Positions 18,664 to 26,280 of a DNA stretch of 64,000 nt are shown here, in pieces; within the stretch, counting starts at the first letter, position 1, and the number at the start of each line of letters is the position of its first letter. The notes below the pieces were generated by a model. That model had not been told where the DNA came from and did not search any database. It saw nothing but the letters and a program-made list of their open reading frames with translations. The position numbers were made by a program, and so were the translations under genes. The stretch is taken from positions 124,001-188,000 of the forward strand of contig JAEILR010000020.1 in NCBI GenBank assembly GCA_016109435.1, in the 5' to 3' direction. This DNA comes from Methanomassiliicoccus sp. (GTDB lineage: Archaea > Thermoplasmatota > Thermoplasmata > Methanomassiliicoccales > Methanomassiliicoccaceae).

Positions 18664-19194
18664 TTAGACCTCCGTGCCCTGTATAACATTGATGCGTCGC
18701 TTGAACTGCTCCTCGAAGTTGTCTATCAGTAGCCTCAGCTGGTCGATCTGGTCCTGGGCCGCCAGGCCTTCGTTGGCGGTGAGGGACACCCTCATCTGTT
18801 CGATGGCCTGGGCCATGGAAGCCAGACCGTCGATCATCGAGGCATCGTACTCATAGAGCCGGGAGATCTCGTCCTGCTTGAACTGGATGTCCGCGGAAAT
18901 ACCAGAATAGCCGGGCGAGGAGTGGGATACCAGACCCTCCACTTTCTTGTACTTGCTGATAACTCCTCCCATGAGCTCCAGCTCCGGGGAGTTGTAGGAA
19001 TTGGTCACCAGGCGGCGGGACCGTTCGATCTGCTTGCGCTGAAGTGACAGCTTCTTGGCGAGCTGGTCCCTCAGCATCCGATCGGCGTCCCTGAGGTCCT
19101 CCTTCTGACGGTAACCCCGGAAGCCTGGCACGAACATCTGGATCTTTTTCAGGATACCCTGATCTTCCTTGACCCGTTCCCTAATGTCTGGCAT
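18664..19194 (-). CDS. Coiled-coil protein, first gene of the SPFH/zinc-ribbon operon
   Basis: A 176-residue, mostly helical protein. It has the motif PGFRGYRQKEDLRDADRML (about 24-42), long heptad-like helices (about 40-70), GYSGISADI and ISRLYEYDAS (about 95-118), and a further helix to the end. The pattern of PG-x-GY-x-x-KE, then LYEYDAS, resembles unnamed bacterial proteins encoded beside YdjI-like SPFH genes, where PspA-type coiled coils also occur. That likeness is from memory and needs a profile search. It starts after a good Shine-Dalgarno (AAGGGGG) and a TATA box, so it leads the operon. Confidence 0.75.
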   Translation of the reverse strand: MPDIRERVKEDQGILKKIQMFVPGFRGYRQKEDLRDADRMLRDQLAKKLSLQRKQIERSRRLVTNSYNSPELELMGGVISKYKKVEGLVSHSSPGYSGISADIQFKQDEISRLYEYDASMIDGLASMAQAIEQMRVSLTANEGLAAQDQIDQLRLLIDNFEEQFKRRINVIQGTEV

Positions 19195-19200
19195 CTTGAA

Positions 19201-19245
19201 CCCCCTTTTTGACGAAAAACAACCCTTCAGGGTATAATAGTATCG
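19201..19245 (-). promoter_or_regulatory. Promoter and palindrome of the SPFH/zinc-ribbon operon
   Basis: On the minus strand CTATTATACC (19232-19241) is a TATA box that would start transcription near 19210. The palindrome ACCCT-TC-AGGGT (19222-19233) lies just downstream and overlaps the end of the TATA box, where a repressor could act. A Shine-Dalgarno (AAAGGGGG) sits at 19201-19208. Confidence 0.5.
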
Positions 19246-19450
19246 TAACGGGCATCATTATCGATGCGTCATTATTCATGTCCCCCGCCAGGCCCCTGGG
19301 GGCCCCAGCCGACCCCGGTCCAGGACATGACGGGATTAGGGCCGAGGCGGGACCGGAAGCGAGCATGGTATTGAATCTCTGAGATTTCTAGCAATCTTAT
19401 TATAGGTGAAAAATACGGTGATGCCTCAACCCGGTGAAGGCAGGACCAAC

Positions 19451-20524
19451 ATGACCGACATCTCGTTCAGAACGGCCGATCGGAAGGATGCCCCAGCGAT
19501 CGTAGATCTCATGACCGGGAGCATGGATTGGCCCGGCTTCCGCCATGAAGGGACCAAAATGGACTTCTGGAACTGGAGGTATTCCAGCAATCCTCATGGC
19601 TTCACCAACGAGGTCATCGCGGAATCGGATGGGAGGATCGACGCCCACGCCGCCAGTCTACCGACCGGTCTGGTCATCAGGGGTAGGAAAAGGTCAGGTG
19701 CTCAGTATTCCGACCTTCTGACCCGCGAAAGCAGGAGGGGACAGGGCATCATGGAGCGGGCGGTGGCCCGCCTGTTGGAGCGGGACAGGGAGAAGGGCAT
19801 CGAGCTGGAGCTCGCGTTCCCTTCCATCTCCGGAGAGGTCGTGGTGAGGAAGGCCGGGTTCGTAGAGTTGCCGGTGCAGATGAGCCATTACGAGCTTATC
19901 GCCGATCCTGACGCCTTCTTCGCGGATATGAAGATGGGGTCCTTCAAGAAGCTTGCCTACGGCGGGCTCAGGATGCTTAAGGGCAACAAGGCGGTCGAGG
20001 ACCCCGTGGTGGGAGTCAGAGAGGTTGCCGACATACCGGGGGACATCGAGGACCTGATCGGGCGGTTCCAGACGGCCTTCGACCTCGTCCTGAGCAGGGA
20101 CGCGGGCTATCTGAAGTGGAGATATGCGGAGCCGAGGGGAGGGCATTTCCGCATCGTGATCGCCAGCAAGGGAGGCTCGACCACCGGGTACATGGTCCTG
20201 CGACCGTACGTGATCGATGGCCGCGCCTACATTGACGTGGCCGATCTGGTCGCCGAGGTGGGCGACGGAGCCACCATAACTGCCTTGGTGGCTATGGGTG
20301 CCAGGATATGCAAGGAGGAGGGTGCGAGCATCATGCAGATCTGGCTGCCGGCAGACCATCCTTTTCTGCCCGACCTCGGACGGTCGGGGTTCCTGCTGAG
20401 GCACCCCGGCCCGGGAGAACGCAAGATGAAGCTCATGTGCCGACCGCTGGCCAAGGATCTCGAAGAGGAACTGTCGGGAGAGCTGAGATGCCATCTGGTC
20501 CTCGGGGACACCGACTGGATCTGA
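19451..20524 (+). CDS. GNAT family acetyltransferase, probable tandem-domain
   Basis: A 357-residue protein. The first GNAT domain (about 5-150) has a clear motif A, SDLLTRESRRGQGIMERAV (about 83-101). The second half (about 180-345), with LKWRYAEPRGGHF and YIDVADLVAE, looks like a second, degenerate GNAT domain of the kind seen in Eis-like proteins. The substrate is unknown. The ATG at 19451 gives the standard N terminus (TDISFRTADRKD); earlier starts at 19406 (GTG) and 19421 (ATG) are possible. A TATA-like CTTATTATA at 19396-19404 drives it, divergent from the zinc-ribbon operon. Confidence 0.8.
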   Translation: MTDISFRTADRKDAPAIVDLMTGSMDWPGFRHEGTKMDFWNWRYSSNPHGFTNEVIAESDGRIDAHAASLPTGLVIRGRKRSGAQYSDLLTRESRRGQGIMERAVARLLERDREKGIELELAFPSISGEVVVRKAGFVELPVQMSHYELIADPDAFFADMKMGSFKKLAYGGLRMLKGNKAVEDPVVGVREVADIPGDIEDLIGRFQTAFDLVLSRDAGYLKWRYAEPRGGHFRIVIASKGGSTTGYMVLRPYVIDGRAYIDVADLVAEVGDGATITALVAMGARICKEEGASIMQIWLPADHPFLPDLGRSGFLLRHPGPGERKMKLMCRPLAKDLEEELSGELRCHLVLGDTDWI

Positions 20525-20881
20525 TCGCGATGGCATTGAAGGACCGGGACGCCGGGATTCGGCGGTAACTGTGTTGATCGATCCTCCCGCCCCATCGGTC
20601 GGTCATAACTGAGGAACACGGGCCGCGCCTCGGCCACCATATGGTCGCTGCTCCACGAACGGGCCGGACGAGGTCGCCTGGGGCCCCTCCTCTTCGCAAT
20701 GGTGTTCTCGTACTCGACATCATCTTTTACCACCACGTAAGGCGGATTATCGCGTGCCATGCTCCGACCGGGTCAGCGTAATGAACCCAGCGCTGGTTAG
20801 AAAAACTCTGACGCGCTCTTTGCTCCGAAATTGCTCCCAGCGAGCAAAGGTACATCAGTGGGTAGATGAAAATAATCGGCC
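20525..20881. other. Intergenic region with an inverted repeat
   Basis: These 357 bases show no credible gene on either strand. The right end contains an 8-bp inverted repeat and then the start of the secreted membrane protein gene. No strong TATA box is visible. Confidence 0.55.
20818..20849. repeat. Inverted repeat CTTTGCTC ... GAGCAAAG
   Basis: Perfect 8-bp arms at 20818-20825 and 20842-20849 with a 16-base spacer, 33 bases before the next gene. It could be an operator or an RNA stem. There is no T-run after it, so a terminator is unlikely. Confidence 0.5.
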
Positions 20882-21940
20882 ATGACACGCGGCGCGGCCG
20901 TCGCCATTGTCCTGATGATCCTCCTGGTCGCTCTGAACGTGCCCGTCGAGGCCCACGTTCCGGAGTTCCCTGAGGGAGGCGAGAGCCTGGAGAAGGCCGT
21001 GCGGATCGAGGACCCCACCAAATCATGGGTCGTCTACTCCGACCTCCATGGGGGCGGAAGCCCGCACTACTACCTGCTCACCATGAAGCAGGGCGAGAGA
21101 CTGTTCGTATCGCTCACGGTCCCCCAGCACTATATCGAGCGGGGTTTCCAGCCCTCGATGGCGCTCATCGGCCCGAGTATCGAGGATAACGGAACTCTCC
21201 CGTCCTATGTGCAGGTCCCCGAGGGCTCCGGGGCTATGGTACTGACCGGACCCCTTCCCGACAGGCCGGAGTACGAGCCGTTCTCCCCCAGCGCCTTCTA
21301 TGAGCTGGGAGAGATCGTCCTGGAGGCTCCCCAGGACGGTGATTACTATATCGCGGTGTTCGATGAGGGGACCGGCGGCAACTACGCGCTCGCGGTGGGC
21401 TCCCGGGAGAGCTTCACTGCCAAGGAGTGGCTGCTGGTGCCGATCAGTTCGGTATCGATCTACCTGTGGGAGGGGCAGGACCTGCTGATGGTCCTCGCCC
21501 CGTCGGTCCTGACCTTTGGGGTCGGGCTTGCCGCCATGCTCGGGACTTCGCGCCGCCGGATCCAGCCAGTGGACGTCCTGTGGGTCCTGGCCACCGGAGC
21601 CGGATTGCTGATGCTGGCCTCAGCTGCCTCCTTCATCTACCAGATGCTATGGTCGCTCTCCCAGACCGGAGCGGAGGTCACGGCGGCGGTGACCGTCATC
21701 TTCGCCGTCCTCGCCATTGTGCTCGGCCTGTCGGCCCTGAGGGTCGCCCACCGCGAGAGGCCGATGGGCAAGGTGCCTACGAGCTCAAGGATCATACTGT
21801 TGGCCATCGGAGGCTTTGGTCTCCTGCTGTGGGCCGGCTGGGTGATCGGACCGGTCATCGCGATCGTCACCGCGGTCCTGCCCGGCGGCCTGCTCACCCG
21901 CCAGCTGGGGAGGACCAGACCGGCGCGTGATGCTCGCTAA
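20882..21940 (+). CDS. Secreted/membrane protein with N-terminal extracytoplasmic domain and five C-terminal helices
   Basis: A 352-residue protein, not recognised at family level. A signal peptide (about 1-24, hydrophobic core then EAHVPE) precedes an extracytoplasmic beta-rich domain (about 25-185). This domain recalls pre-peptidase C-terminal (PPC-like) folds in the stretches HYYLLTMKQGERLFVSLTVP and DGDYYIAVFDEGTGGNYALAVG. About five transmembrane helices follow (about 200-345). The ATG at 20882 places the signal peptide correctly. It overlaps the radical SAM gene by 14 bases, so the two are translationally linked. Confidence 0.75.
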   Translation: MTRGAAVAIVLMILLVALNVPVEAHVPEFPEGGESLEKAVRIEDPTKSWVVYSDLHGGGSPHYYLLTMKQGERLFVSLTVPQHYIERGFQPSMALIGPSIEDNGTLPSYVQVPEGSGAMVLTGPLPDRPEYEPFSPSAFYELGEIVLEAPQDGDYYIAVFDEGTGGNYALAVGSRESFTAKEWLLVPISSVSIYLWEGQDLLMVLAPSVLTFGVGLAAMLGTSRRRIQPVDVLWVLATGAGLLMLASAASFIYQMLWSLSQTGAEVTAAVTVIFAVLAIVLGLSALRVAHRERPMGKVPTSSRIILLAIGGFGLLLWAGWVIGPVIAIVTAVLPGGLLTRQLGRTRPARDAR

Positions 21941-22901
21941 ACATAAATACGGCCGGGATGTTCATTCGCTCATGCCCCAGGCGAGCACGTTCCGCCAGTA
22001 TTCTTACTATGCAGGCTGGTTCATTAGGTCCAAACTAGGGATGAAACGCCCTCTCGTCAACACCATGATCATCCACTACGCGTGCAACCTCCGCTGCAAG
22101 CACTGCGCGATCGCCGCCAACGCGGACCAGATCCCGGAGGGCAATTCCCTGACCTTCGATGCCGCGTCCAGGGAGATGAAGGCCGAATTTGACAAGGGGG
22201 CGAAGATCCTGTTCTTCGAGGGCGGGGAGCCCACCATATGGAAGGACGGCGAGCGGGGGCTGGGGGACCTGATCGCCGAGGGGCGGCGCATCGGGTACTA
22301 CGTCATCGGCTACACCACCAACGGCACCGGCAGGATCTTCGAGGAGAGCGATGTGCTCTCCATCAGCCTGGACGGTCCCCGGGAGGTTCACGACCAGATC
22401 CGCGGCCCGGGGGTCTACGACCAGCTGATGGCCAATCTGGAGAAGACCGATCATCCCAACATTTTCGCCAACATGGTGGTCATGAAGCCGAACCTGGACA
22501 AGATAAGGGAGACGGCGGAGATCGTCAAGGCCAACGGGAAGATCAGAGGACTGATGCTCAACTTCCTGACCCCGCCCCCGTACGACATCACCCTCAGCCA
22601 TGAGGAGAAGGTGCAGGTGGTCAACGACGCGCTCCAGTGGCGCAAGCAGAAGCTGCCCATACTCAATACCGAAAGGGCGCTCAAGGAGCTGCTTATCGAG
22701 GACTATTCGGAGAAGTGTCCTTACTGGGTCTCATCCTTTACCCTGCCCGACGGTTCCAAGCACGGAGGCTGCCCCATGCAGGGCACCGATTCTTGCAAGA
22801 ACTGTGGTTTCGATGCTGTCAGGGAGTACCGTCTGATCCTGGCGGGCAACGTCCAGACCATCACAAAGATGTCCAGACGGTTCGCGCTATCAAAGCGATG
22901 A
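21927..22901 (+). CDS. Radical SAM protein with C-terminal cysteine cluster
   Basis: A 324-residue radical SAM enzyme. The cluster motif is C53-x3-C57-x2-C60 (CNLRCKHC), followed by the GGEPT motif FFEGGEPTIW (about 98-107) and SISLDGP (about 145). The C terminus has several further cysteines in CPYW, GGCPMQ and DSCKNCGF (about 262-300), a SPASM-like arrangement that may bind auxiliary clusters. Substrate unknown. The start is GTG 21927 or ATG 21930, inside the end of the preceding membrane-protein gene. Its 3' end overlaps the convergent UbiA-like gene by 41 bases. Confidence 0.88.
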   Translation: MMLAKHKYGRDVHSLMPQASTFRQYSYYAGWFIRSKLGMKRPLVNTMIIHYACNLRCKHCAIAANADQIPEGNSLTFDAASREMKAEFDKGAKILFFEGGEPTIWKDGERGLGDLIAEGRRIGYYVIGYTTNGTGRIFEESDVLSISLDGPREVHDQIRGPGVYDQLMANLEKTDHPNIFANMVVMKPNLDKIRETAEIVKANGKIRGLMLNFLTPPPYDITLSHEEKVQVVNDALQWRKQKLPILNTERALKELLIEDYSEKCPYWVSSFTLPDGSKHGGCPMQGTDSCKNCGFDAVREYRLILAGNVQTITKMSRRFALSKR

Positions 22902-23823
22902 TGGCCAGGACCTCCAGTCCGACGGTCATCTTGAGATACTGGGGGATCGGCCTCCACAGCCGGATGCGGTCATCGATCTTCAGCATCCTGAGCGCGCGCA
23001 GCGCCAATGGCAGGGTGAGGAACAACAGGACCAGGAACGGTTCGAAGAATGCCGCGAGCAGCACACATGCGTAGATGAACACGACCATCATGGTCTCTAT
23101 CTTCGCGATGTTGTGCAGGCCGAACCGCACCAGCATGTTCTTCTCCCCCTTCTGGACGTGCGACGGATAGCCCGGTGCCTCATCGGACACGCGCATCACC
23201 ATCGCCCCCCCGCCGATGGCGAGGGAAACGAACAGCACCGGCCAGCTGAACTCCTGAACTATGACAAAGTAGGAGAAGAAGGCGATCATGGTGAAGGAGA
23301 TGAACACATTGACCTCACCCAGTCCCCGTGCTCCCAGGTTAACCGGCGGGGCGGTATAGAAGAACGCCAGCGCCAGGGCGATCAGGCCCAGGAGCACCAC
23401 GATCCATCCGGCCAGCAGAATGATGGGGATGGAGATGATGATCGCCGCTATCGCCAGCAGGACCATCAGTCTCCTGCCCTGCGTTTCGGTTATGATCCCC
23501 CGGTCCAGGGAATTGCCGGACCAGAACACCTTCTGGTTGAACAGCTTGGCGATCTCCTCGCGCAGCTCGGGGTCGTCATCATAATAGCTGAACCGTAGAC
23601 TGTCCACCCCGCTCTTGTGGTCGAAGTAGTCGTTGGAGAAGTTGACGAACAGGGCCAGGAACAGAACGTCCAGGGGGATGAGCAGGGCCAGCAAGTACTG
23701 GTCGGTGACGGTGAGGGCGAACGCGACACCGACCACCGATGCCAGAACGAACGGCAGGGTGTAGGCGATCCTGAGAACCTCTTTTATCTTTCCCCAACTA
23801 GTGTAAGCGACCGGCTGTTCCAT
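22861..23823 (-). CDS. UbiA family prenyltransferase-like membrane protein
   Basis: A 320-residue protein with about eight transmembrane helices. The first Asp-rich motif is intact (NFSNDYFDHKSGVD, about 62-75), as is the FFYTAPPVNLGARGLGE loop. The second motif reads SDEAPGYPSHVQKGEKN; where relatives normally have further aspartates it has Gly and His. UbiA enzymes join a polyprenyl diphosphate to an aromatic or lipid acceptor. The acceptor here is not known, and the changed second motif leaves activity uncertain. The ATG at 23823 (MEQPVAYTS) fits better than one eight codons upstream. Confidence 0.83.
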   Translation of the reverse strand: MEQPVAYTSWGKIKEVLRIAYTLPFVLASVVGVAFALTVTDQYLLALLIPLDVLFLALFVNFSNDYFDHKSGVDSLRFSYYDDDPELREEIAKLFNQKVFWSGNSLDRGIITETQGRRLMVLLAIAAIIISIPIILLAGWIVVLLGLIALALAFFYTAPPVNLGARGLGEVNVFISFTMIAFFSYFVIVQEFSWPVLFVSLAIGGGAMVMRVSDEAPGYPSHVQKGEKNMLVRFGLHNIAKIETMMVVFIYACVLLAAFFEPFLVLLFLTLPLALRALRMLKIDDRIRLWRPIPQYLKMTVGLEVLAIIALIARTVWTSL

Positions 23824-23929
23824 AGCAATTCCCGAGGGAGACCACAACCAGAAAGGCCGTTTTAAGATTTCTTATTGTTTTATGCCCCTCGGTTATGAAA
23901 AAGGGAAATGGTTTGGAAGGTCGCCCTTC

Positions 23930-24208
23930 TTACTTCGCTTGTCTCTTCTTATCCCTCGCGTGGTATTTGGCCAGCACCCTGCCGATGTAGATGATGGCGA
24001 TGACCGCGATGACGGTCACGATGATAGCATAGACGAACACTCCGGTCAGATCGCCGGGGGTGTCGAACACCTCCGCCAGGGCGGCCTGTATCGCGGTGTT
24101 CCATGCCAACGCGGCTACGAACGCGAACGCCGCGCTCATCAGTCCCGCGATCGTTTCGATGACCAGCGTGCCGGTGCTCTTGCCATCCTCTTCTTTTATT
24201 TCAACCAA
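23930..24208 (-). CDS. Small two-helix membrane protein, DUF5654-like
   Basis: A 92-residue protein with a charged N terminus, a first membrane segment containing AAFAFVAALAWNTAIQ (about 26-44), a second helix (about 57-78), and a basic tail. The AFVAALAWN signature matches a small archaeal family (DUF5654, as I recall it) of unknown function. It stands alone between the UbiA-like gene and the ABC-2 exporter. Confidence 0.7.
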   Translation of the reverse strand: MVEIKEEDGKSTGTLVIETIAGLMSAAFAFVAALAWNTAIQAALAEVFDTPGDLTGVFVYAIIVTVIAVIAIIYIGRVLAKYHARDKKRQAK

Positions 24209-24265
24209 TTTATCCCTCGTGGAGGGGGAAGATTATCAAATGTAAATAATTGCTCACGACATTCC

Positions 24266-24979
24266 TCAGTCCGGTATTGTGGTGACGATCTTCTCCTTAT
24301 CTAGCGTCCTCGACATCCTGAACGAGATGGAGAACAGGACAGCGGCGACCCCCAGCAGTACGAGCACGACCTGGGTCACCAGGGAGGCGTCCGCCTGGAC
24401 CGCTCCGGAGGAGATCGACAGCCCCATGATCAGAACGACGAACACCCCCATGCTGATCAAGCGGTTCTCCCTCATCCCTTTAGCCAGCTGCACATATCCC
24501 ACCAGTCCGATGGCCGAGGTGATGAACAGGGGAGCGACCACTGCCAGATGGAGGGCCACCAGCAGGACGGGCACGGTCACCTGGGGAGACATCACCACGC
24601 TCAGCGCGACCAACGCTCCCGCCGACATGAGGCTCAGAAGATAGGACGGGATGGCCACCCCCAGGACCTTGCCCAGCCAGATGGACCGCAGGCTTAGGGG
24701 AGTGCATAGCAGGGTTTCGATGACCCCGCTCTGCTTCTCCCGGAAGAACACCGTTCCGCAAAGGACGAAGCCGGAGAAGGTTCCTACGAACAGAGAGAGA
24801 TAGATGATCGGCCAGCCGAGGGGGACCGCATCCCCCTGCTCCGCCGCGGACATGAGCGGGGCGATGTTCGTGAACAGGAAGAAGGAGGAGAATACCACTG
24901 CGGTGACAAGTGTCCCCTTGTTGGTGGCTATCTCCCTCAGCTCTTTGCGGGCGACGATCTTGATGTGGTCCATGTTCAT
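24266..24979 (-). CDS. ABC-2 type transporter permease
   Basis: A 237-residue permease with about six transmembrane helices, beginning with an amphipathic cytoplasmic stretch (IVARKELREIATNKG) typical of ABC-2/NatB-type exporters. The cytosolic coupling motif FFREKQSGVIETLLCTPLS (about 73-91) is characteristic of this class. It overlaps the upstream ATPase gene by four bases. Likely substrates of such small pairs are lipids, drugs or ions; none can be assigned. Confidence 0.9.
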   Translation of the reverse strand: MNMDHIKIVARKELREIATNKGTLVTAVVFSSFFLFTNIAPLMSAAEQGDAVPLGWPIIYLSLFVGTFSGFVLCGTVFFREKQSGVIETLLCTPLSLRSIWLGKVLGVAIPSYLLSLMSAGALVALSVVMSPQVTVPVLLVALHLAVVAPLFITSAIGLVGYVQLAKGMRENRLISMGVFVVLIMGLSISSGAVQADASLVTQVVLVLLGVAAVLFSISFRMSRTLDKEKIVTTIPD

Positions 24980-25905
24980 CCCACCACCTCCTGCTCCTTC
25001 ACCAGGTCGATGTAAACGTCCTCGAGGGAACGGGAGGTCTTGCTGGCCTCCTCGATGCCGATCCCGGCCCGGAAGATCGACGCGAGTATGGCGGATGAGC
25101 TTTCCTCACCGTGGGCGATGGTCAGCCGGGGACCGTCCTGGCGGACGGCGATGATCGAGGATGAGGACCTCAGGACCTCGATGGCCGCAGTGGCGTCCGC
25201 CTCCTTGGAGAGCGTCACCGCCAGGGTATGGCCGCCCCTCCCTTCCCTAAGGTTCTCCACCGTGTCATAGGCGCGGATCTCTCCGTTCTTGATGACCGCT
25301 ACCCTGGTGCATATCTTCTCCACCTCGTCGAGGTTGTGGGAGCTGAGCATGACAGTCATTCCCTCTCTCCGGGAGAGGTCGGTGATCGAACCCCTCACCA
25401 TCCTCTGGGCCTCTGGGTCCAGCCCTGATGTGGGCTCATCGAGGAACAGTATCTCAGGATCATGGATGATGGAACGGGCGATGCCCAGTTTCCTCCTCAT
25501 CCCCTTGGAGAAGGTGTAAACCTTGTCTCCTCGGCGCGCGGACAGACCGAAGGTTTCCAGAAGTTCTGCTGTGCGCTCCTCGCGGTCCTTGACGCCGTAC
25601 AGTCTTCCATAATAGTCAAGGTTCTGCCAGGCGGAGAGACGGTCGTAGAGGCCGTCGTTCTCCATCAGGACCCCGACCGAATGCCTGACCTCGTCGTTCG
25701 CATGGAGATCGGCCCCCTTTACCAAGGCCGTGCCCGAGGTCGGACGGAGCAAGCCGAGGAGAACCCTCATCGTAGTGGTCTTGCCGGCACCGTTGGGACC
25801 AAGATAGCCGAACACCTCTCCTGCATCCACGGAGAAGGACACGTTCCTGAGCACCCAACGTCCGTCGAACGACTTGCTGAGGTTCTCGATCTCAATAGCT
25901 TTCAT
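24976..25905 (-). CDS. ABC transporter ATP-binding protein (ABC-2 exporter)
   Basis: A 309-residue ATPase with Walker A GPNGAGKTT (about 37-45), signature FSKGMRRKLGIARSI (about 135-149), Walker B EILFLDEPTSGLDP, and the switch histidine in MLSSHNLDE. A C-terminal regulatory extension (about 215-309) follows, as in NatA/DrrA-type ATPases. On the minus strand CTTATATGTC at about 25955-25964 is a plausible TATA box. It forms an operon with the permease downstream. Confidence 0.93.
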   Translation of the reverse strand: MKAIEIENLSKSFDGRWVLRNVSFSVDAGEVFGYLGPNGAGKTTTMRVLLGLLRPTSGTALVKGADLHANDEVRHSVGVLMENDGLYDRLSAWQNLDYYGRLYGVKDREERTAELLETFGLSARRGDKVYTFSKGMRRKLGIARSIIHDPEILFLDEPTSGLDPEAQRMVRGSITDLSRREGMTVMLSSHNLDEVEKICTRVAVIKNGEIRAYDTVENLREGRGGHTLAVTLSKEADATAAIEVLRSSSSIIAVRQDGPRLTIAHGEESSSAILASIFRAGIGIEEASKTSRSLEDVYIDLVKEQEVVG

Positions 25906-26280
25906 ACAGATCCACCGCCTGGGGCGTCGTTCCGCGCCATTATTTCTAAGACATATAAGCGTTTCATCGCCCCCGTTCCTGCCCTCAGCTTAGAAATTCG
26001 TCATTCGTTCACAAATTGCCAAAATATTGACCATTTTATCAATGTTTTAATTAATAGACAACAGTTCGTCTAAGAGGTGTTATTTGCTGATATGTCTATT
26101 GAAATATGTATAAAATGTACAATCGATTATTGTAATGAGATGATATAGCCTATTTCGTCATATTATAAACATAATAATAGATATTTGCTACATCATGCCA
26201 GAGGGATAACGATTATTAATGGGGCTACCATACCCCATCCCATAGCAGGTCACGGATTTTTCCGATTCGAGGATGATGCT
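25906..26280. other. AT-rich divergent promoter region
   Basis: About 375 bases of markedly low GC between the ABC-2 ATPase (minus) and the glutamate-synthase-like gene (plus). It holds TATA-like elements facing both ways: minus-strand CTTATATGTC near 25960 and plus-strand ATATTATAAAC near 26160. The plus leader contains a small hairpin, ATGGGG/CCCCAT (26219-26224 and 26233-26238). No gene is visible. Confidence 0.55.
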
